A DNA stretch of 64,000 bases from Microbulbifer sp. ALW1 (GCF_009903625.1 NZ_CP047569.1:4024001-4088000); one strand, 5' to 3'. Positions 8,576 through 18,795 are shown, counted from the first letter of the stretch. Notes: generated from the sequence alone by a model not told the origin. Translations and numbers: made by a program.

Positions 8576-9286
8576 TTAGGGCGCCCAGTAAACAGTGACT
8601 GGCTTCAGTCCCTGCTTGAGAATGCTGCGCACCGGCATTTCCTGTTCGTCATCACCCAGCAAAGCCTGGCGGTACACTTTCAGCTTCTCTTCACCGGTAA
8701 TCAGTAATTTGATTTCTTTCGCCTGCAAAATCGCGGCAAGGGTGAGCGTCATACGCTCGGTGTGCGTGCCGGTGACCGCACTCTGCTTTGCGGTAATGGC
8801 TTTGCACAGCTTGTCGGATTTAGGATCCAGCGCTTCGTCCAGGCCTTCAGCGAAAGGAAAGAATGACGCGGTATGGCCGTCATTTCCCATGCCCAGCAGA
8901 CACACATCAAACGGACGCGGTAGCTCTTGGTAGGTGCGCTCGCAATCCGCTTCGCCCTCTGCCGGCGTTGCCGCGGCATTTTTCATACCTAGGCACGGAG
9001 CCTTGGCCGCTTCGTTTTGCAGCAGGCTGTTGGCAATAAATGCCAGGTTACTACCCGCCTCATCTTTCTCCACCCAACGCTCGTCGACCAGGGCAACATT
9101 GACCTGCTGCCAGGGCAGCGGGCGACGGGAAAGCTCGCGGTAAACCGGTTCAGGGGAACTACCACCGCTCACCAAGAAGGTAGCCTGCCCGTTGGCTTTG
9201 ATACCGGCGTGCAGCGCTGCGGCGCACTCGTTCGCCAGAGCCAGTGTGAGCCTTTCCCTGTCTGCAAAAAATTTTTCTTCGACCAT
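8576..9286 (-). CDS. pgl: 6-phosphogluconolactonase
   Basis: 236 residues of the DevB/Pgl type. It hydrolyses 6-phosphogluconolactone to 6-phosphogluconate. It shows the SGGSSPEPVYREL phosphate-binding region (about 40-52), VDERWV (67-72) and the GMGNDGHTASFFP motif (about 132-144) with the catalytic histidine. It lies between zwf (80-bp gap) and eda (71-bp gap) on the same strand, as expected for an Entner-Doudoroff operon. Confidence 0.95.
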   Translation of the reverse strand: MVEEKFFADRERLTLALANECAAALHAGIKANGQATFLVSGGSSPEPVYRELSRRPLPWQQVNVALVDERWVEKDEAGSNLAFIANSLLQNEAAKAPCLGMKNAAATPAEGEADCERTYQELPRPFDVCLLGMGNDGHTASFFPFAEGLDEALDPKSDKLCKAITAKQSAVTGTHTERMTLTLAAILQAKEIKLLITGEEKLKVYRQALLGDDEQEMPVRSILKQGLKPVTVYWAP

Positions 9287-9366
9287 GTGTAGGAACCGTG
9301 TCTTGGAAATGCTGTTTGGTGAAATTGAATAACGTGTTACGGATTGCCACTAATTCGCGTGCGAAA

Positions 9367-10824
9367 TCAGGGGTTAAACCAGTGGTGACCATTTTCCGCC
9401 AGCAGCTGATTGGAAGCCTGTGGCCCCCAGGTACCGGAGCGGTACAGCTGCGGCTGGTTACTGGTTTCGCGCCAATGGTCGATGATGGGGTCAACCCAGG
9501 CCCAGGCGGCAGCCACTTCTTCGCGGTGAATGAACAGCGCGGAGTTATTGGCAGCGGCATCCAGCATCAGGCGCTTGTAGGCGTCACTCTTGAAGCTGTC
9601 ATAGGTATCGGACAGCGTCAGGTTCAGTTCAACCGGCTGCAATTCCATGGTGAGGCTGTCCATCTTTTTCGCCATCAACACCAGCTTGATGCTCTCTTCT
9701 GGCTGCAGGCGGATTACCAAACGGTTGGGCAATACTTCGCCGGCCTCCGGCTGGTAAACACTGTGAGAAACGTTTTTGTACTGAATTACGATTTCTGCAC
9801 AACGCTTCTCCATACGCTTACCGGTGCGCAGGTAGAAAGGCACACCAGTCCAGCGCCAGTTGTCGATATGCGCGCGGATTGCCACGAAAGTCTCGGTGGT
9901 ACTGTTGGGCGCCTTCAGCTCTTCCAGATAACCGGGAACCAGTTCTTTGCCCAGACCACCAGCCACGTACTGGCCGCGCACGATATTTTTGTCCACATCG
10001 CCGCCGGTCAATGGACGCAGGGCTTCCAGCACTTTGATTTTTTCCGAGCGGATATTGCGCGAGGACATGCTGTTGGGCGATTCCATCGCAATCAGGCACA
10101 GCAGCTGCAACAGGTGGTTCTGCACCATATCCCGCATAGCACCGGTGTCGTCGTAGAAGCCGGCGCGACCTTCCAGGCCAACGGTTTCAGAAATACTGAT
10201 CTGGATGTGGTCAATGGTCTTCGCATCCCACAGCTGTTCGAACAGCACGTTGCTGAAACGCAGTGCCAGTAGGTTCTGAACCGTTTCTTTGCCCAGGTAG
10301 TGGTCAATTCGGAAAATGCTTTCTTCCGCAAAGTACTCGGCAATTTTGCTGTTGATCTCGTCGGAGGTCTTGGCGTTGTATCCCAGGGGCTTTTCAACCA
10401 CTACGCGGGAATTTTCGTGAATCAGACCTTTTACGGACAGGTTTTCGCAACAGGGGCCGAAAACCGCCGGCGGAATCGCCAGGTAAAACAGACGGGTGCG
10501 CTTGGAGTCGTTACCGAGGAGATCGACCAGCACATCCCACTGCTCGTCCGGCTTGGAAATATCCAGGGATACCGCGCGCAACATGGGGCTGAATTCTTTC
10601 CAGCTTTTTTCATTGTACTCGCCGTCGCGCAGGTGAGTTTTCAGTGCCTGTTGCGCGGTCTTCAAATATACATCTGCATCTTCCTGACGACGGCAGACCG
10701 GCAGGATACGGGTGCCCTTGGCAAGACCGCCTTCAATGTAAGCCCGGTACAGCGCCGGAATCAGTTTGCGCAGTGACAGGTCTCCGCCGCCACCGAACAG
10801 TACCATGTCGAATGAGTTAGCCAT
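9367..10824 (-). CDS. zwf: Glucose-6-phosphate 1-dehydrogenase
   Basis: 485 residues from the chosen start. It oxidises glucose-6-phosphate to the lactone with NAD(P). The nucleotide-binding GGGGDLSLRK is at 11-20, and the active-site RIDHYLGKE is at 172-180 with its catalytic histidine at 175. I use ATG at 10824; a TTG 15 bases upstream is in frame but less likely. The substrate is made by the Pgi encoded two genes upstream from fructose-6-phosphate, the product of GlcNAc deamination. This explains why pgi heads the operon. Confidence 0.96.
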   Translation of the reverse strand: MANSFDMVLFGGGGDLSLRKLIPALYRAYIEGGLAKGTRILPVCRRQEDADVYLKTAQQALKTHLRDGEYNEKSWKEFSPMLRAVSLDISKPDEQWDVLVDLLGNDSKRTRLFYLAIPPAVFGPCCENLSVKGLIHENSRVVVEKPLGYNAKTSDEINSKIAEYFAEESIFRIDHYLGKETVQNLLALRFSNVLFEQLWDAKTIDHIQISISETVGLEGRAGFYDDTGAMRDMVQNHLLQLLCLIAMESPNSMSSRNIRSEKIKVLEALRPLTGGDVDKNIVRGQYVAGGLGKELVPGYLEELKAPNSTTETFVAIRAHIDNWRWTGVPFYLRTGKRMEKRCAEIVIQYKNVSHSVYQPEAGEVLPNRLVIRLQPEESIKLVLMAKKMDSLTMELQPVELNLTLSDTYDSFKSDAYKRLMLDAAANNSALFIHREEVAAAWAWVDPIIDHWRETSNQPQLYRSGTWGPQASNQLLAENGHHWFNP

Positions 10825-10888
10825 TGTGTTTGCTCTCAAACAGTGGCGCGGGTGCCGGTTTTTCCAGCCGTCCCCGCGCGAAATTCAG

Positions 10889-12721
10889 TTAAAAAAGAAT
10901 GCTTGCACCGGTTTCTGCGCCGCTTGCGAGCTTGCGCATATTCTTGAACAGGTCGCGTCCCATGCCGGTGTCGTTTCCGGACAAATCGCATTCCGCCAGC
11001 GGACGCGCCGCCAGCTCTTCGTCACTTACTTCTACTTTGAGAACACCGGCTTCGGCGTCCAGCTCGATGATGTCGCCATCCTGAATTTTTGCGACCACAC
11101 CACCTTCCAGCGCTTCCGGTGACAGGTGAATCGCTGCTGGTACCTTACCGGATGCGCCTGACATGCGGCCGTCGGTAACCAGCGCCACCTTAAAACCGCG
11201 ATCCTGCAGTACGCCGAGCGCCGGGGTCAGTTTATGCAGCTCCGGCATGCCGTTGGCCTGAGGGCCCTGGAAGCGCACTACCGCAACAAAATCCTTTTCC
11301 AGTTCGCCCGCTTTGAAGGCATCCAGCAGATCGTCCTGGCTGTTGAACACCACCGCAGGCGCTTTGACTTTCAGCTGCGGGGTTTTCAGCGCAGACACCT
11401 TAATCACGCTGTTACCCAGGTTGCCTTTCAGCAACTGCAGACCACCGTGAGGGGAGAAAGGATCACTGGCCGGACGAATGATGTCCGGATTGCCGGACTC
11501 TTCCGCCGTCGGGCGCCAGACAACGCCGTCTTTGTCCGCGTTCAGGAAAGGATCGTAGGTGTAAGGCTCCATACCGGAATCGCCCAGCACGGTGCTCACA
11601 TCGTTGTGCAGCAAGCCTGCACCCAGCAGTTCGCGAATCAGGAACTGCATACCGCCAGCGGCGGCAAAGTGGTTAATGTCTGCAGTGCCATTCGGGTATA
11701 CGTGGCACAGCAGCGGCACGATTTCGGAAAGCTCGGCCATGTCCTGCCAGGTGATCTGGATACCGGCAGCGCGCGCCATCGCCAGCAGGTGCATGGTGTG
11801 GTTGGTGGAACCACCGGTCGCGTGCAGGCCGACAATGCCGTTGACGAAGGCTTTCTCGGTCAGAATTTTTGCAATGGGCGTGTACTGGCTGGGTTCGCTG
11901 TTCTGCACCAGCTGTTTTACGGCGGCCGCGTTCAGTGCGTCGCGCAGCTCGGTGCCCGGATTCACAAAAGAACTGCCCGGCAATTGCAGGCCCATGATTT
12001 CCACCAGCATCTGATTGCTATTGGCAGTGCCGTAAAAGGTACAGGTACCGGCGCTGTGGTAGGACGCGCTCTCGGCTTCAAGCAGCTCCTTGCGCCCTAC
12101 TTTGCCCTCGGCGTACAACTGGCGAACGCGCACTTTTTCCGCATTGGCGAGACCGGTTGGCATGGGGCCTGCAGGAATGAACATGGCCGGCAGGTGGCCG
12201 AAGGACAGAGCACCAATCACCAGACCGGGAACAATCTTGTCGCAGATGCCCAGGTACATGCTGCCGTCAAACATGTCGTGTGACAGGGAGATGGCCGTGG
12301 CCATGGCAATGACATCGCGGGAAAACAGTGACAGTTCCATACCCGGCTGGCCCTGGGTGACACCGTCACACATGGCGGGCACGCCACCGGCGACCTGCGC
12401 GGTAGCGCCGTTGCGCAGGGCTTCTGCCTTGAGCATTTCCGGATAGGTGCCGTAGGGCTGGTGCGCCGACAGCATGTCGTTATAGGAAGTGACGATGGCC
12501 AGGTTGGGACCCTGGCCCGAGGCGATGAGATTTTTGTCGTGATCACTGGACGCCGCCATGGCGTGCGCCAGGTTACCGCAGGACAACTTGTGCCGCGCGC
12601 GACCTTTACCCTGGGCGCGCTCGACCTGGGCCAGGTAACTGGCCCGCGTCTCTTCGCTGCGGCGGGTGATCCTATCGGTCACCGCCTGTATCTGACTGTT
12701 TACCGCTGTTTTGTTTGCCAT
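10889..12721 (-). CDS. edd: Phosphogluconate dehydratase
   Basis: 610 residues, the expected size for Edd of the IlvD/Edd family, an iron-sulfur enzyme that dehydrates 6-phosphogluconate to KDPG. Cysteines typical of cluster ligands appear in [26 protein letters not shown] and [15 protein letters not shown]. The C-terminal [22 protein letters not shown] is reached near residues 510-531. It lies between pgi (46-bp gap) and zwf (64-bp gap) and is almost certainly cotranscribed with them. Confidence 0.97.
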   Translation of the reverse strand: MANKTAVNSQIQAVTDRITRRSEETRASYLAQVERAQGKGRARHKLSCGNLAHAMAASSDHDKNLIASGQGPNLAIVTSYNDMLSAHQPYGTYPEMLKAEALRNGATAQVAGGVPAMCDGVTQGQPGMELSLFSRDVIAMATAISLSHDMFDGSMYLGICDKIVPGLVIGALSFGHLPAMFIPAGPMPTGLANAEKVRVRQLYAEGKVGRKELLEAESASYHSAGTCTFYGTANSNQMLVEIMGLQLPGSSFVNPGTELRDALNAAAVKQLVQNSEPSQYTPIAKILTEKAFVNGIVGLHATGGSTNHTMHLLAMARAAGIQITWQDMAELSEIVPLLCHVYPNGTADINHFAAAGGMQFLIRELLGAGLLHNDVSTVLGDSGMEPYTYDPFLNADKDGVVWRPTAEESGNPDIIRPASDPFSPHGGLQLLKGNLGNSVIKVSALKTPQLKVKAPAVVFNSQDDLLDAFKAGELEKDFVAVVRFQGPQANGMPELHKLTPALGVLQDRGFKVALVTDGRMSGASGKVPAAIHLSPEALEGGVVAKIQDGDIIELDAEAGVLKVEVSDEELAARPLAECDLSGNDTGMGRDLFKNMRKLASGAETGASILF

Positions 12722-12767
12722 TGTGTTTAACTCTTCGGTTTTTTTATCAGCACGCCGTACAGTGTGT

Positions 12768-14498
12768 TTAAGCCTGTTCTCCGGCAGGCTCAGCCATCTC
12801 TACTGCTGATGGCTCCGCGGGCGTTACCGCGCCGGTTTTGACCCGGCGGTAGTATTCGATCAACTGGACTGTGGATCCGTCTTCACCAGCCAGGTCACCA
12901 GAAGCCAGTTTTGGCTCAAGCTTGTTGGCCAGACCTTTACCCAGTTCCACTCCCCACTGATCGAAAGAATAAATTTGCAGGATCACACCCTGGGCGAAAA
13001 TCTTGTGCTCGTAGAGTGCAATCAGGGCTCCCAGTGAATGGGGGCTCAACTCCTTCAAGAGTATTGTGTTACTTGGCTTTCCACCCCTGTGTACTTTGAA
13101 CGGGGCCAGCCTTTTTATTTCATCCGCTGACAAGCCCTTGGCTGCCAGTTCGCGCTCTACCGACTCGGCGTCCACACCGTTCATCAGCGCCTGACTCTGG
13201 GCGAACATATTCGCCAGCAGAATCTCGTGGTGCCCCTCAAGGTGGTGCCCCGGGGCCACGCTGCCGATAAAGTCGGCGGGAACCACTTCCGGGCTCTGGT
13301 GCAGATACTGATAAAACGCATGCTGCCCGTTGATACCCGTCTGCCCCCATATTAGAGGGCCGGTGGCGTAGTCCACCTCATCCCCGGCACGGGTGGTAGA
13401 TTTGCCGTTACTCTCCATGTCCGCCTGCTGCAGGTACGCCGGCAACATGTGCAGCGCCTGTTCGTAAGGCAAAACCGCGTGCGCCGGGTAGCCCATGAAA
13501 GTGCAGTACCAGACACTCAGCAACGCCATAATCACCGGCGCGTTTTCTTCCAGTGGCGCCTCGCGGAAGTGGCGATCCATGCTCGCCGCCCCATCCAACA
13601 GTGCGCGGAAATTCTCGAATCCGCAGGCAATGGCGATAGGCAGGCCGATCGCAGACCAGAGCGAAAAGCGCCCTCCCACCCAGTCCCAGAAACGGAAAGT
13701 CCGCTCCGGCAGCACCCCAAACTGCAGTGCCTTGTCAGGACTGGAGGTCACCGCGACAAAGTGTGCCTGGCGCAGTGACTCGAAAGACGCCTCCGGCGCC
13801 ACCCGCTGCAGCCACTTCAGGGCACTGCGGGCATTGGTCATTGTCTCGCTGGTGGTAAACGTCTTTGACGAGACAATGAATAAAGTCGATTCGGCATCCA
13901 GGCCGGCCAGCACATCCGTGAGCTGGGCTCCATCCACATTGGATACAAAATGCACTGCGACATCGCCCTTCCGGTGGGCACGCAGTGCTTCGATGGCCGT
14001 CTGTGGCCCTAAATGAGAGCCGCCGACGCCAAGATTGACGACATCGGTGATCCGCTTACCGGTGTAGCCCGTCAGGTCGCCATTATGTAGTAAAACTACA
14101 AACTTTTTCAAGCGCTCTAACTCGGCCTCTGCCAGCTCAGTGACCGACTCACCACCAATCACCAGATCCTGCGCCAAACCACCGCGCAGCGCCGGGTGCA
14201 GGACTGGCCGGCCTTCGGTGGCATTAATCGGCTTGCCAGCAAAGAAGTCCGCGCGCCACTGCTCGAGATCAGCCTCTTTAGCCAAGCGTAGTAAATTTAC
14301 GAGCGCAGCTTCATCCAGGTGGTTTTTGGAGTAATCCAGCAGAAATTCCGGTAACTCCAGCGAAAAACGCTGAGCGCGGCCAGCATTTTCAGCAAAGAGT
14401 TCTGACAAGTGACGCTTCTTGATCTCGCCGGCCTGCTCCTGCAGCTGGCGCCAGATTGCGGATTGGGAAATTGCGGCGTGAGATTGCGGTTCGTGCAT
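12768..14498 (-). CDS. pgi: Glucose-6-phosphate isomerase
   Basis: 576 residues, a little longer than E. coli Pgi (549), with an extra alanine/glutamate-rich C-terminal tail after about residue 555. It interconverts fructose-6-phosphate and glucose-6-phosphate. Signatures are [18 protein letters not shown] in the middle and GKSTTRAG downstream. ATG at 14498 follows a GGGGGC ribosome site. It is first in the run to pyk, and a NagR-type palindrome lies 106 bp upstream. In a chitin user it feeds fructose-6-phosphate from NagB into the Entner-Doudoroff route. Codons 133-138 (FVVLLH) are unusually AT-rich and contain a HexR-like palindrome. Confidence 0.97.
   Translation of the reverse strand: MHEPQSHAAISQSAIWRQLQEQAGEIKKRHLSELFAENAGRAQRFSLELPEFLLDYSKNHLDEAALVNLLRLAKEADLEQWRADFFAGKPINATEGRPVLHPALRGGLAQDLVIGGESVTELAEAELERLKKFVVLLHNGDLTGYTGKRITDVVNLGVGGSHLGPQTAIEALRAHRKGDVAVHFVSNVDGAQLTDVLAGLDAESTLFIVSSKTFTTSETMTNARSALKWLQRVAPEASFESLRQAHFVAVTSSPDKALQFGVLPERTFRFWDWVGGRFSLWSAIGLPIAIACGFENFRALLDGAASMDRHFREAPLEENAPVIMALLSVWYCTFMGYPAHAVLPYEQALHMLPAYLQQADMESNGKSTTRAGDEVDYATGPLIWGQTGINGQHAFYQYLHQSPEVVPADFIGSVAPGHHLEGHHEILLANMFAQSQALMNGVDAESVERELAAKGLSADEIKRLAPFKVHRGGKPSNTILLKELSPHSLGALIALYEHKIFAQGVILQIYSFDQWGVELGKGLANKLEPKLASGDLAGEDGSTVQLIEYYRRVKTGAVTPAEPSAVEMAEPAGEQA
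14086..14100. promoter_or_regulatory. HexR-like palindrome inside pgi
   Basis: TGTAGTAAAACTACA is a perfect 6+3+6 inverted repeat within codons 133-138 of pgi. It resembles the HexR operator of gammaproteobacteria (TGTARTwwwAYTACA type), which normally controls zwf, edd/eda, gap and pyk genes. The codons covering it (GTA GTT TTA CTA) are out of style for this GC-rich gene. Binding is not shown, and no hexR gene is in the window. Confidence 0.4.
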
Positions 14499-14865
14499 GA
14501 TGTGCCCCCAGACTGTGGCAGGCGCGGTGAAATGGCGACTGCCGGTTATTCTTATTTACCCCAATGCGAGAAACCCGACCCTTTACGAGCGACCCCCCAC
14601 ACAAATGACAACGCTGTCAATTTAGTGGCAGATTCACATAGTTGCGAAAGGCTGTCAATCGGGTTTGTAGTTTTGCTCCAAAATCTGCGGAGCAATCTGG
14701 CGCTCAGTGGCGGCAGTGAGCGAAAAGCGACTATCCTGCGGACAACCGCATTGAAAAACCCACATTGAGACGGTTAGTGGGGCAAAATGACCAGAAAGCC
14801 ATCGTCCCGCGATGGTATAGCGGTTAAACTGCCCGGCTGGGCAAGACAAGGAACTAGCGCCGACT
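14499..14865. other. pgi/nagR divergent intergenic region
   Basis: The 367-bp gap between divergent pgi and nagR has no credible gene. It holds one full NagR-type box (14604-14621), a lone NagR-like half site GCTGTCAAT (14651-14659) and a degenerate HexR-like sequence TGTAGTTTTGCTCCA (14666-14680). Promoters for both genes should lie here, but I cannot place clear -10/-35 pairs. Confidence 0.6.
14604..14621. promoter_or_regulatory. NagR-type operator 3 (pgi/nagR gap)
   Basis: AATGACAACGCTGTCAAT matches the NagR-type palindrome with one changed end base. It is 106 bp before the pgi ATG and 245 bp before the nagR ATG, so it could autoregulate nagR, repress the pgi-to-pyk operon, or both. Confidence 0.75.
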
Positions 14866-15912
14866 ATGAAAAGCACCATCAATGATGTGGCCGCAAAGGC
14901 CGGGGTGTCGATCAAGACCGTTTCCCGGGTGATCAACAACGAGCCCTCCGTGCGTCCCGCGACCCGCAAAAAAGTCATGGATGCGGTGGAAGAACTCCAC
15001 TATCAGCCCAACCTGGCGGCGCGCAATTTGGCCGGAACCCGCAGTTACACCATTGCCTTTATTTACGACAACCCGAACGCCTACTACGTGATCGACATGC
15101 AGAACGGTATTCTGGAAGCCTGTAAGGCCCGGGGATACGAACTGCTGATTCACCCCAGCAACGCCAAGTCCCCCAGCGTGAACGATGAACTGCGGGCACT
15201 GGTAGAGCACTCCAAAGTGGCCGGCGTGGTTCTGACCCCACCCTTCTCTGAAACCCAGTCGGTAATTGATGAGGTCAAAAAGCTCGGGCTCGATTATGTG
15301 CGCATCGTATCCAGCGGCGCTGCCGAAGGCGACGAAGACAACTGCATCCAGGTGGACGACGCCGCAGCGGCCTACGACATCACCAAACACCTGATTGAAC
15401 ACGGCCACAAGCGTATCGGCTTTCTCTGCGGGGGTGAGGAGCACGTTTCCACCCACGGCCGTATGGATGGTTACAAGGATGCACTGCAACAGGCGGGTAT
15501 CAGCATTGATCCGGAGCTGATCATCCCCGGTGAATACTCTTTCGATTCCGGCGTCGAGGGTGCCAAGCTATTACTGGGTAAGGAAAATCCCCCCACCGCG
15601 ATCTTCGCCAGCAACGACGAAATGGCGGCGGGCGCTCTCTTCGCAGCGCGCCTGATGCATATCGAAATTCCCGAGCAACTGTCCATCGTCGGCTTTGAGG
15701 ACAGCCCCTTCTCCCGCCAAACCTGGCCAAAGCTTACCACCGCCCACCAGCCCAACAGCGAAATCGCCAAGTGCGCCGCGGCCCTGGTACTGAACAAAGC
15801 CCGCAGCAAAAGCGCCTCCGAAACCGCCGCCGCCAACAAAGACGCCGGCATCACCAAAAAATTCGTCCCCGAACTCCTGGTACGCGACTCCACCGGCAAC
15901 TCCCCTAGCTAA
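14866..15912 (+). CDS. nagR: LacI-family GlcNAc regulator NagR
   Basis: 348 residues. The N-terminal LacI helix-turn-helix (residues 3-25, STINDVAAKAGVSIKTVSRV) contacts DNA with TVSR and is followed by the NNEPSVRPATR hinge side and a periplasmic-binding-protein-like sensor domain (about 60-340). It lies between the pgi operon and the nag operon, and four LacI-type palindromes in the window fit a single regulator of this class. From known NagR proteins the inducer is expected to be a GlcNAc-derived metabolite; that is inference. It is transcribed away from pgi and towards nagP. Confidence 0.9.
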   Translation: MKSTINDVAAKAGVSIKTVSRVINNEPSVRPATRKKVMDAVEELHYQPNLAARNLAGTRSYTIAFIYDNPNAYYVIDMQNGILEACKARGYELLIHPSNAKSPSVNDELRALVEHSKVAGVVLTPPFSETQSVIDEVKKLGLDYVRIVSSGAAEGDEDNCIQVDDAAAAYDITKHLIEHGHKRIGFLCGGEEHVSTHGRMDGYKDALQQAGISIDPELIIPGEYSFDSGVEGAKLLLGKENPPTAIFASNDEMAAGALFAARLMHIEIPEQLSIVGFEDSPFSRQTWPKLTTAHQPNSEIAKCAAALVLNKARSKSASETAAANKDAGITKKFVPELLVRDSTGNSPS

Positions 15913-15933
15913 ACAAGAATTCACTCACCACTC

Positions 15934-16078
15934 GAGGATCGCCGGAAAGCGTAGCGAGCACATGCCTGGTGGTGGCCGCCGGAGCGGAAGGAACGGAATG
16001 TATATTAATACATGAGTATCCTGAGCACCGCCGGACGCCGCCAGGCATGTGCGCAGTAGCTTTGCGGTGATTCCCCTC
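15934..16078. repeat. 145-bp imperfect palindrome
   Basis: Two arms of about 70 bp face each other around a 4-base loop. The central stem is ATGTAT/ATACAT (15998-16003 with 16008-16013), an exact 12-bp block GCACATGCCTGG (15958-15969) pairs with 16041-16052, and the outer ends GAGG/CCTC (15934-15937 with 16075-16078) also pair. It could be an extragenic repeat, a miniature mobile element remnant or a transcript-end structure. I see no second copy in this window. Confidence 0.7.
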
Positions 16079-16103
16079 AAAAAAAAGCCCTCACTAGGAG
16101 GGC
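16079..16103 (-). terminator. Intrinsic terminator of the nag operon
   Basis: On the minus strand GCCCTCC-TAGT-GAGGGC is followed directly by a run of eight T. It lies 141 bp after the nagP stop codon and abuts the long palindrome. Confidence 0.85.
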
Positions 16104-16243
16104 AAAGATGACGAGAACCAAAGAGAGAAACTTCATAAAGAAGAATCAAAAACACAAAATCCGTTTCAATACATCGTCCAAAAACTTCCAACAAAAATCA
16201 CACTGACTGATTGTGATGACAGCTGGCCAACCATCCTGGTCGG

Positions 16244-17575
16244 TTATTTCCAGCTGCGCATCTTGTGCCCTTTCAGAGCGTAAAACAGGATGAACAGGTA
16301 AGCCGGGATCGCAAGGATATAGGCGGCCTGGCCGTCACCGGTGTCTGCGAAGTGGCCGTACAGCGGCGGCAGTACCGCACCACCGGAAATACCCATGATC
16401 AACAGCGCCGCACCCTTGGAGGTGAACTTGCCCAGGCCTTCCAGAGCCAGCGGCCAGATTGCCGGCCAGCACATGGCGTTGGCGAAGCCCAGCAGAGCCA
16501 CAAAGTAAACGGCGTTCGGAATTTCAGGCAGACCAAAGTGCGCCAGGGTGGCTGCAGACATGGCCGTGCTTTCCAGAGAGCCGGTCATTACCGCCACCGT
16601 GAACACCATACCCAGCACCGCAGAGATCAACAGCGCCGTCTGCTGACTGATAAAGCGCGGAATGGCGATGGTGCCGTAGATATAACCCAGTACCATGAAG
16701 ACCATGGTGTAAGAGGTCAGTACCGAGGCAACCGCGGTATCCAGCCCCGCCTGCTTGCCCAGCAGACCAATGGCATCACCGGCAATCACTTCCACACCCA
16801 CATAGAAGAACAGTGCGATGGAGCCCAGGATCAGTTGCGGGAATTTTTTCAGTCCCATCAGGGTGATCGCCGCATCTTCCTGCCCTTCGATCACCTCGTC
16901 TTCGATATTCGGCAGTGGTGCAAACATCATGGCTACCGCCAGTACAAAACCGAGAATCGCCATACCGATATAGGGGGTGACCATCTGACCGGCCAGCTCG
17001 TCCAGCTTGGCGTCTTTCGCTGAAGCAGTCAGAGCAGACAGTTCCGCTTCAGAAATTCCGCTGATACCGGACAGCACCAGTGCGGCAAACACCAGCGGCG
17101 CAACAATGCCGGCCCCCTTGTTCAACAGCCCCATGATGCAGATGCGCACCGCAGCGGTATCGGGGGAGCCGATTTTCACCACATAGGGGTTGGATGCGGT
17201 CTGCAGGATGGTCAAACCGGAACCCACCACAAACTGCGCCAGCAGGAAAATACCGAACATACGACTGTAAGCGGCGGGAATAAAAATCAAGGCACCCACT
17301 GCCACCAGCGCCAGTCCCAGCGCCATACCGGTTTTGTAGCCGGTGCGTTCAATAATCGCGGCCATGGGCAGCGCCATTACCGTGTATGCGATATAAAAGG
17401 CGGAAGCAACGAGCATGGCCTGGAAGGCGCTCAGCTCACAAATCGTTTGCAGGAACGGAATCAATGCCCCGTTCAACCAGGTCACAAAACCAAAGATAAA
17501 AAACAGCAGGCCGATGATGGTCATCGGCAAAACGCTGCTGCGCGTTTCGCTTTGGCTAATAACTGCGGTATTCAT
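16244..17575 (-). CDS. nagP: GlcNAc permease NagP (MFS, FucP-like)
   Basis: 443 residues with about twelve hydrophobic segments and FGFVTWLNGALIP near the N-terminus (about 29-41), a hallmark of the FucP/NagP branch of the major facilitator superfamily. It is an inner-membrane sugar/proton symporter. Its place right after nagA, nagB and nagK on the same strand indicates GlcNAc as substrate, imported unphosphorylated and then phosphorylated by the nagK product. The gap to nagA is 71 bp, and the operon terminator lies downstream. Confidence 0.92.
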   Translation of the reverse strand: MNTAVISQSETRSSVLPMTIIGLLFFIFGFVTWLNGALIPFLQTICELSAFQAMLVASAFYIAYTVMALPMAAIIERTGYKTGMALGLALVAVGALIFIPAAYSRMFGIFLLAQFVVGSGLTILQTASNPYVVKIGSPDTAAVRICIMGLLNKGAGIVAPLVFAALVLSGISGISEAELSALTASAKDAKLDELAGQMVTPYIGMAILGFVLAVAMMFAPLPNIEDEVIEGQEDAAITLMGLKKFPQLILGSIALFFYVGVEVIAGDAIGLLGKQAGLDTAVASVLTSYTMVFMVLGYIYGTIAIPRFISQQTALLISAVLGMVFTVAVMTGSLESTAMSAATLAHFGLPEIPNAVYFVALLGFANAMCWPAIWPLALEGLGKFTSKGAALLIMGISGGAVLPPLYGHFADTGDGQAAYILAIPAYLFILFYALKGHKMRSWK

Positions 17576-17646
17576 AGACTCACCTTTAATTATCGTTATT
17601 TAGCGTTGTTTAAATTCGTCATCAGTTTTGTTTTTGTCGCGGGCGT

Positions 17647-18780
17647 TTAGCCTGCGGAGAAGACTTCCTGTCCGCCGATCCAGGTCTTTTGCACCTGAAG
17701 GTCGTCGTTAATCAAAATCATATCGGCGGCAGCACCTTCGGCGATACGGCCACCGGCAAAACCCAGGTACTCCGCCGGATACAGTCCGGCCATACGCAGG
17801 GCTTCGGTCAACTCAACGCCACACCAGTCGCGGATATTGCGTACCGCGCCGATCATATCCAGGTGCGAACCGGCCAGCTCTCCGGTGCTGGAGGTCAGCT
17901 TGTCGCCGTCGCGGGTGACGATGCGGTTAAACAGCGGGAAGCTCTGCTCGTCGCTGCCCACCAGTGACATGGCGTCGGTCACCAGCATGATCTTGCCGCG
18001 AGGCTTGGCCTTCAGCGCCAGAGTCATGGCTTCGGCGCTCACGTGGTGGCCATCCGCAATCAATCCGCACCAACAGTCGTCGCTGATCAATGCGGTACCC
18101 ACCATGCCGGGGTCGCGGGAATGCAGTGGCGACATGGCGTTATACAAATGGGTAAATCCGCTTGCGCCTGCGGCTACCGCCGCGGCTGCCGTTTTGCCGT
18201 CGGCATTGGAATGACCGAGGCAGACTTTCACACCGAGAGACACCAGCTTGGCGATGTCTTCCGGGGAGACGTTTTCCGGCGCCAGGGTGACCATCTTCAG
18301 GCCGAGGTCATCCCGGGCATAAATCGCCAGCTCTTCATCGCTGAGCGGGCGAATAAAACATTCTTCGTGGGTGCCTTTTTTCGGCGCACTCAAGTGCGGG
18401 CCTTCAAAGTGCACGCCGAGGACACCGGGTACACCTTCCTTAATCGCCGCACTGACCGCATCCGCGGCTTTTTGCATTACGTCCACCTGATCGGTAATCA
18501 GGGTGGGCATAAAGCCGGTAGTCCCGAACTGGGCGTGGGCCGCAGACATTTTCCCAAGGGCATTGACGCTGGTGTCGTTATTGAACAGCGCACCACCGCC
18601 ACCGTTGACCTGCACATCAATCAGGCCCGGCGCCAGCAATCCCTGCAATCGCACAGCGTCGGCCGCTGGGGTTCCACCGAGGGAAACCACCTTGCCGCCA
18701 TCAACGGTCAGCGCTACATCCTTGCGCAGCTGCTCACCGTCGAATAACTCTTCTGCGATAAATGCCTGTACCACGTCCAA
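17647..18780 (-). CDS. nagA: N-acetylglucosamine-6-phosphate deacetylase
   Basis: 377 residues. It removes acetate from GlcNAc-6-phosphate. It is an amidohydrolase-superfamily enzyme with metal and catalytic residues visible: HFEGPHLS with E126, LGHSNADG with H190, THLYNAMSPLHSRDPG with H211, and the catalytic aspartate in VTDAMSLVG (D269). It starts 15 bp after nagB ends, so the two are probably cotranscribed and coupled. Confidence 0.95.
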   Translation of the reverse strand: MDVVQAFIAEELFDGEQLRKDVALTVDGGKVVSLGGTPAADAVRLQGLLAPGLIDVQVNGGGGALFNNDTSVNALGKMSAAHAQFGTTGFMPTLITDQVDVMQKAADAVSAAIKEGVPGVLGVHFEGPHLSAPKKGTHEECFIRPLSDEELAIYARDDLGLKMVTLAPENVSPEDIAKLVSLGVKVCLGHSNADGKTAAAAVAAGASGFTHLYNAMSPLHSRDPGMVGTALISDDCWCGLIADGHHVSAEAMTLALKAKPRGKIMLVTDAMSLVGSDEQSFPLFNRIVTRDGDKLTSSTGELAGSHLDMIGAVRNIRDWCGVELTEALRMAGLYPAEYLGFAGGRIAEGAAADMILINDDLQVQKTWIGGQEVFSAG

Positions 18781-18795
18781 AATCCTTATCCGCGA

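Larger units (their letters stand above)
15913..16243. other. nagR/nagP convergent intergenic region
   Basis: 331 bp without a gene. It holds a long imperfect palindrome next to the nagR stop and the terminator of the nag operon. The stretch 16104-16243 is AT-rich and forms the 3' trailer of nagP; I see no other signal in it. Confidence 0.7.

Noticed and set aside
14651..14659. Extra NagR site in the pgi/nagR gap
   Set aside because: Only a half site, GCTGTCAAT, is present; the other half does not match. A similar lone half site at 23674-23682 was also rejected.
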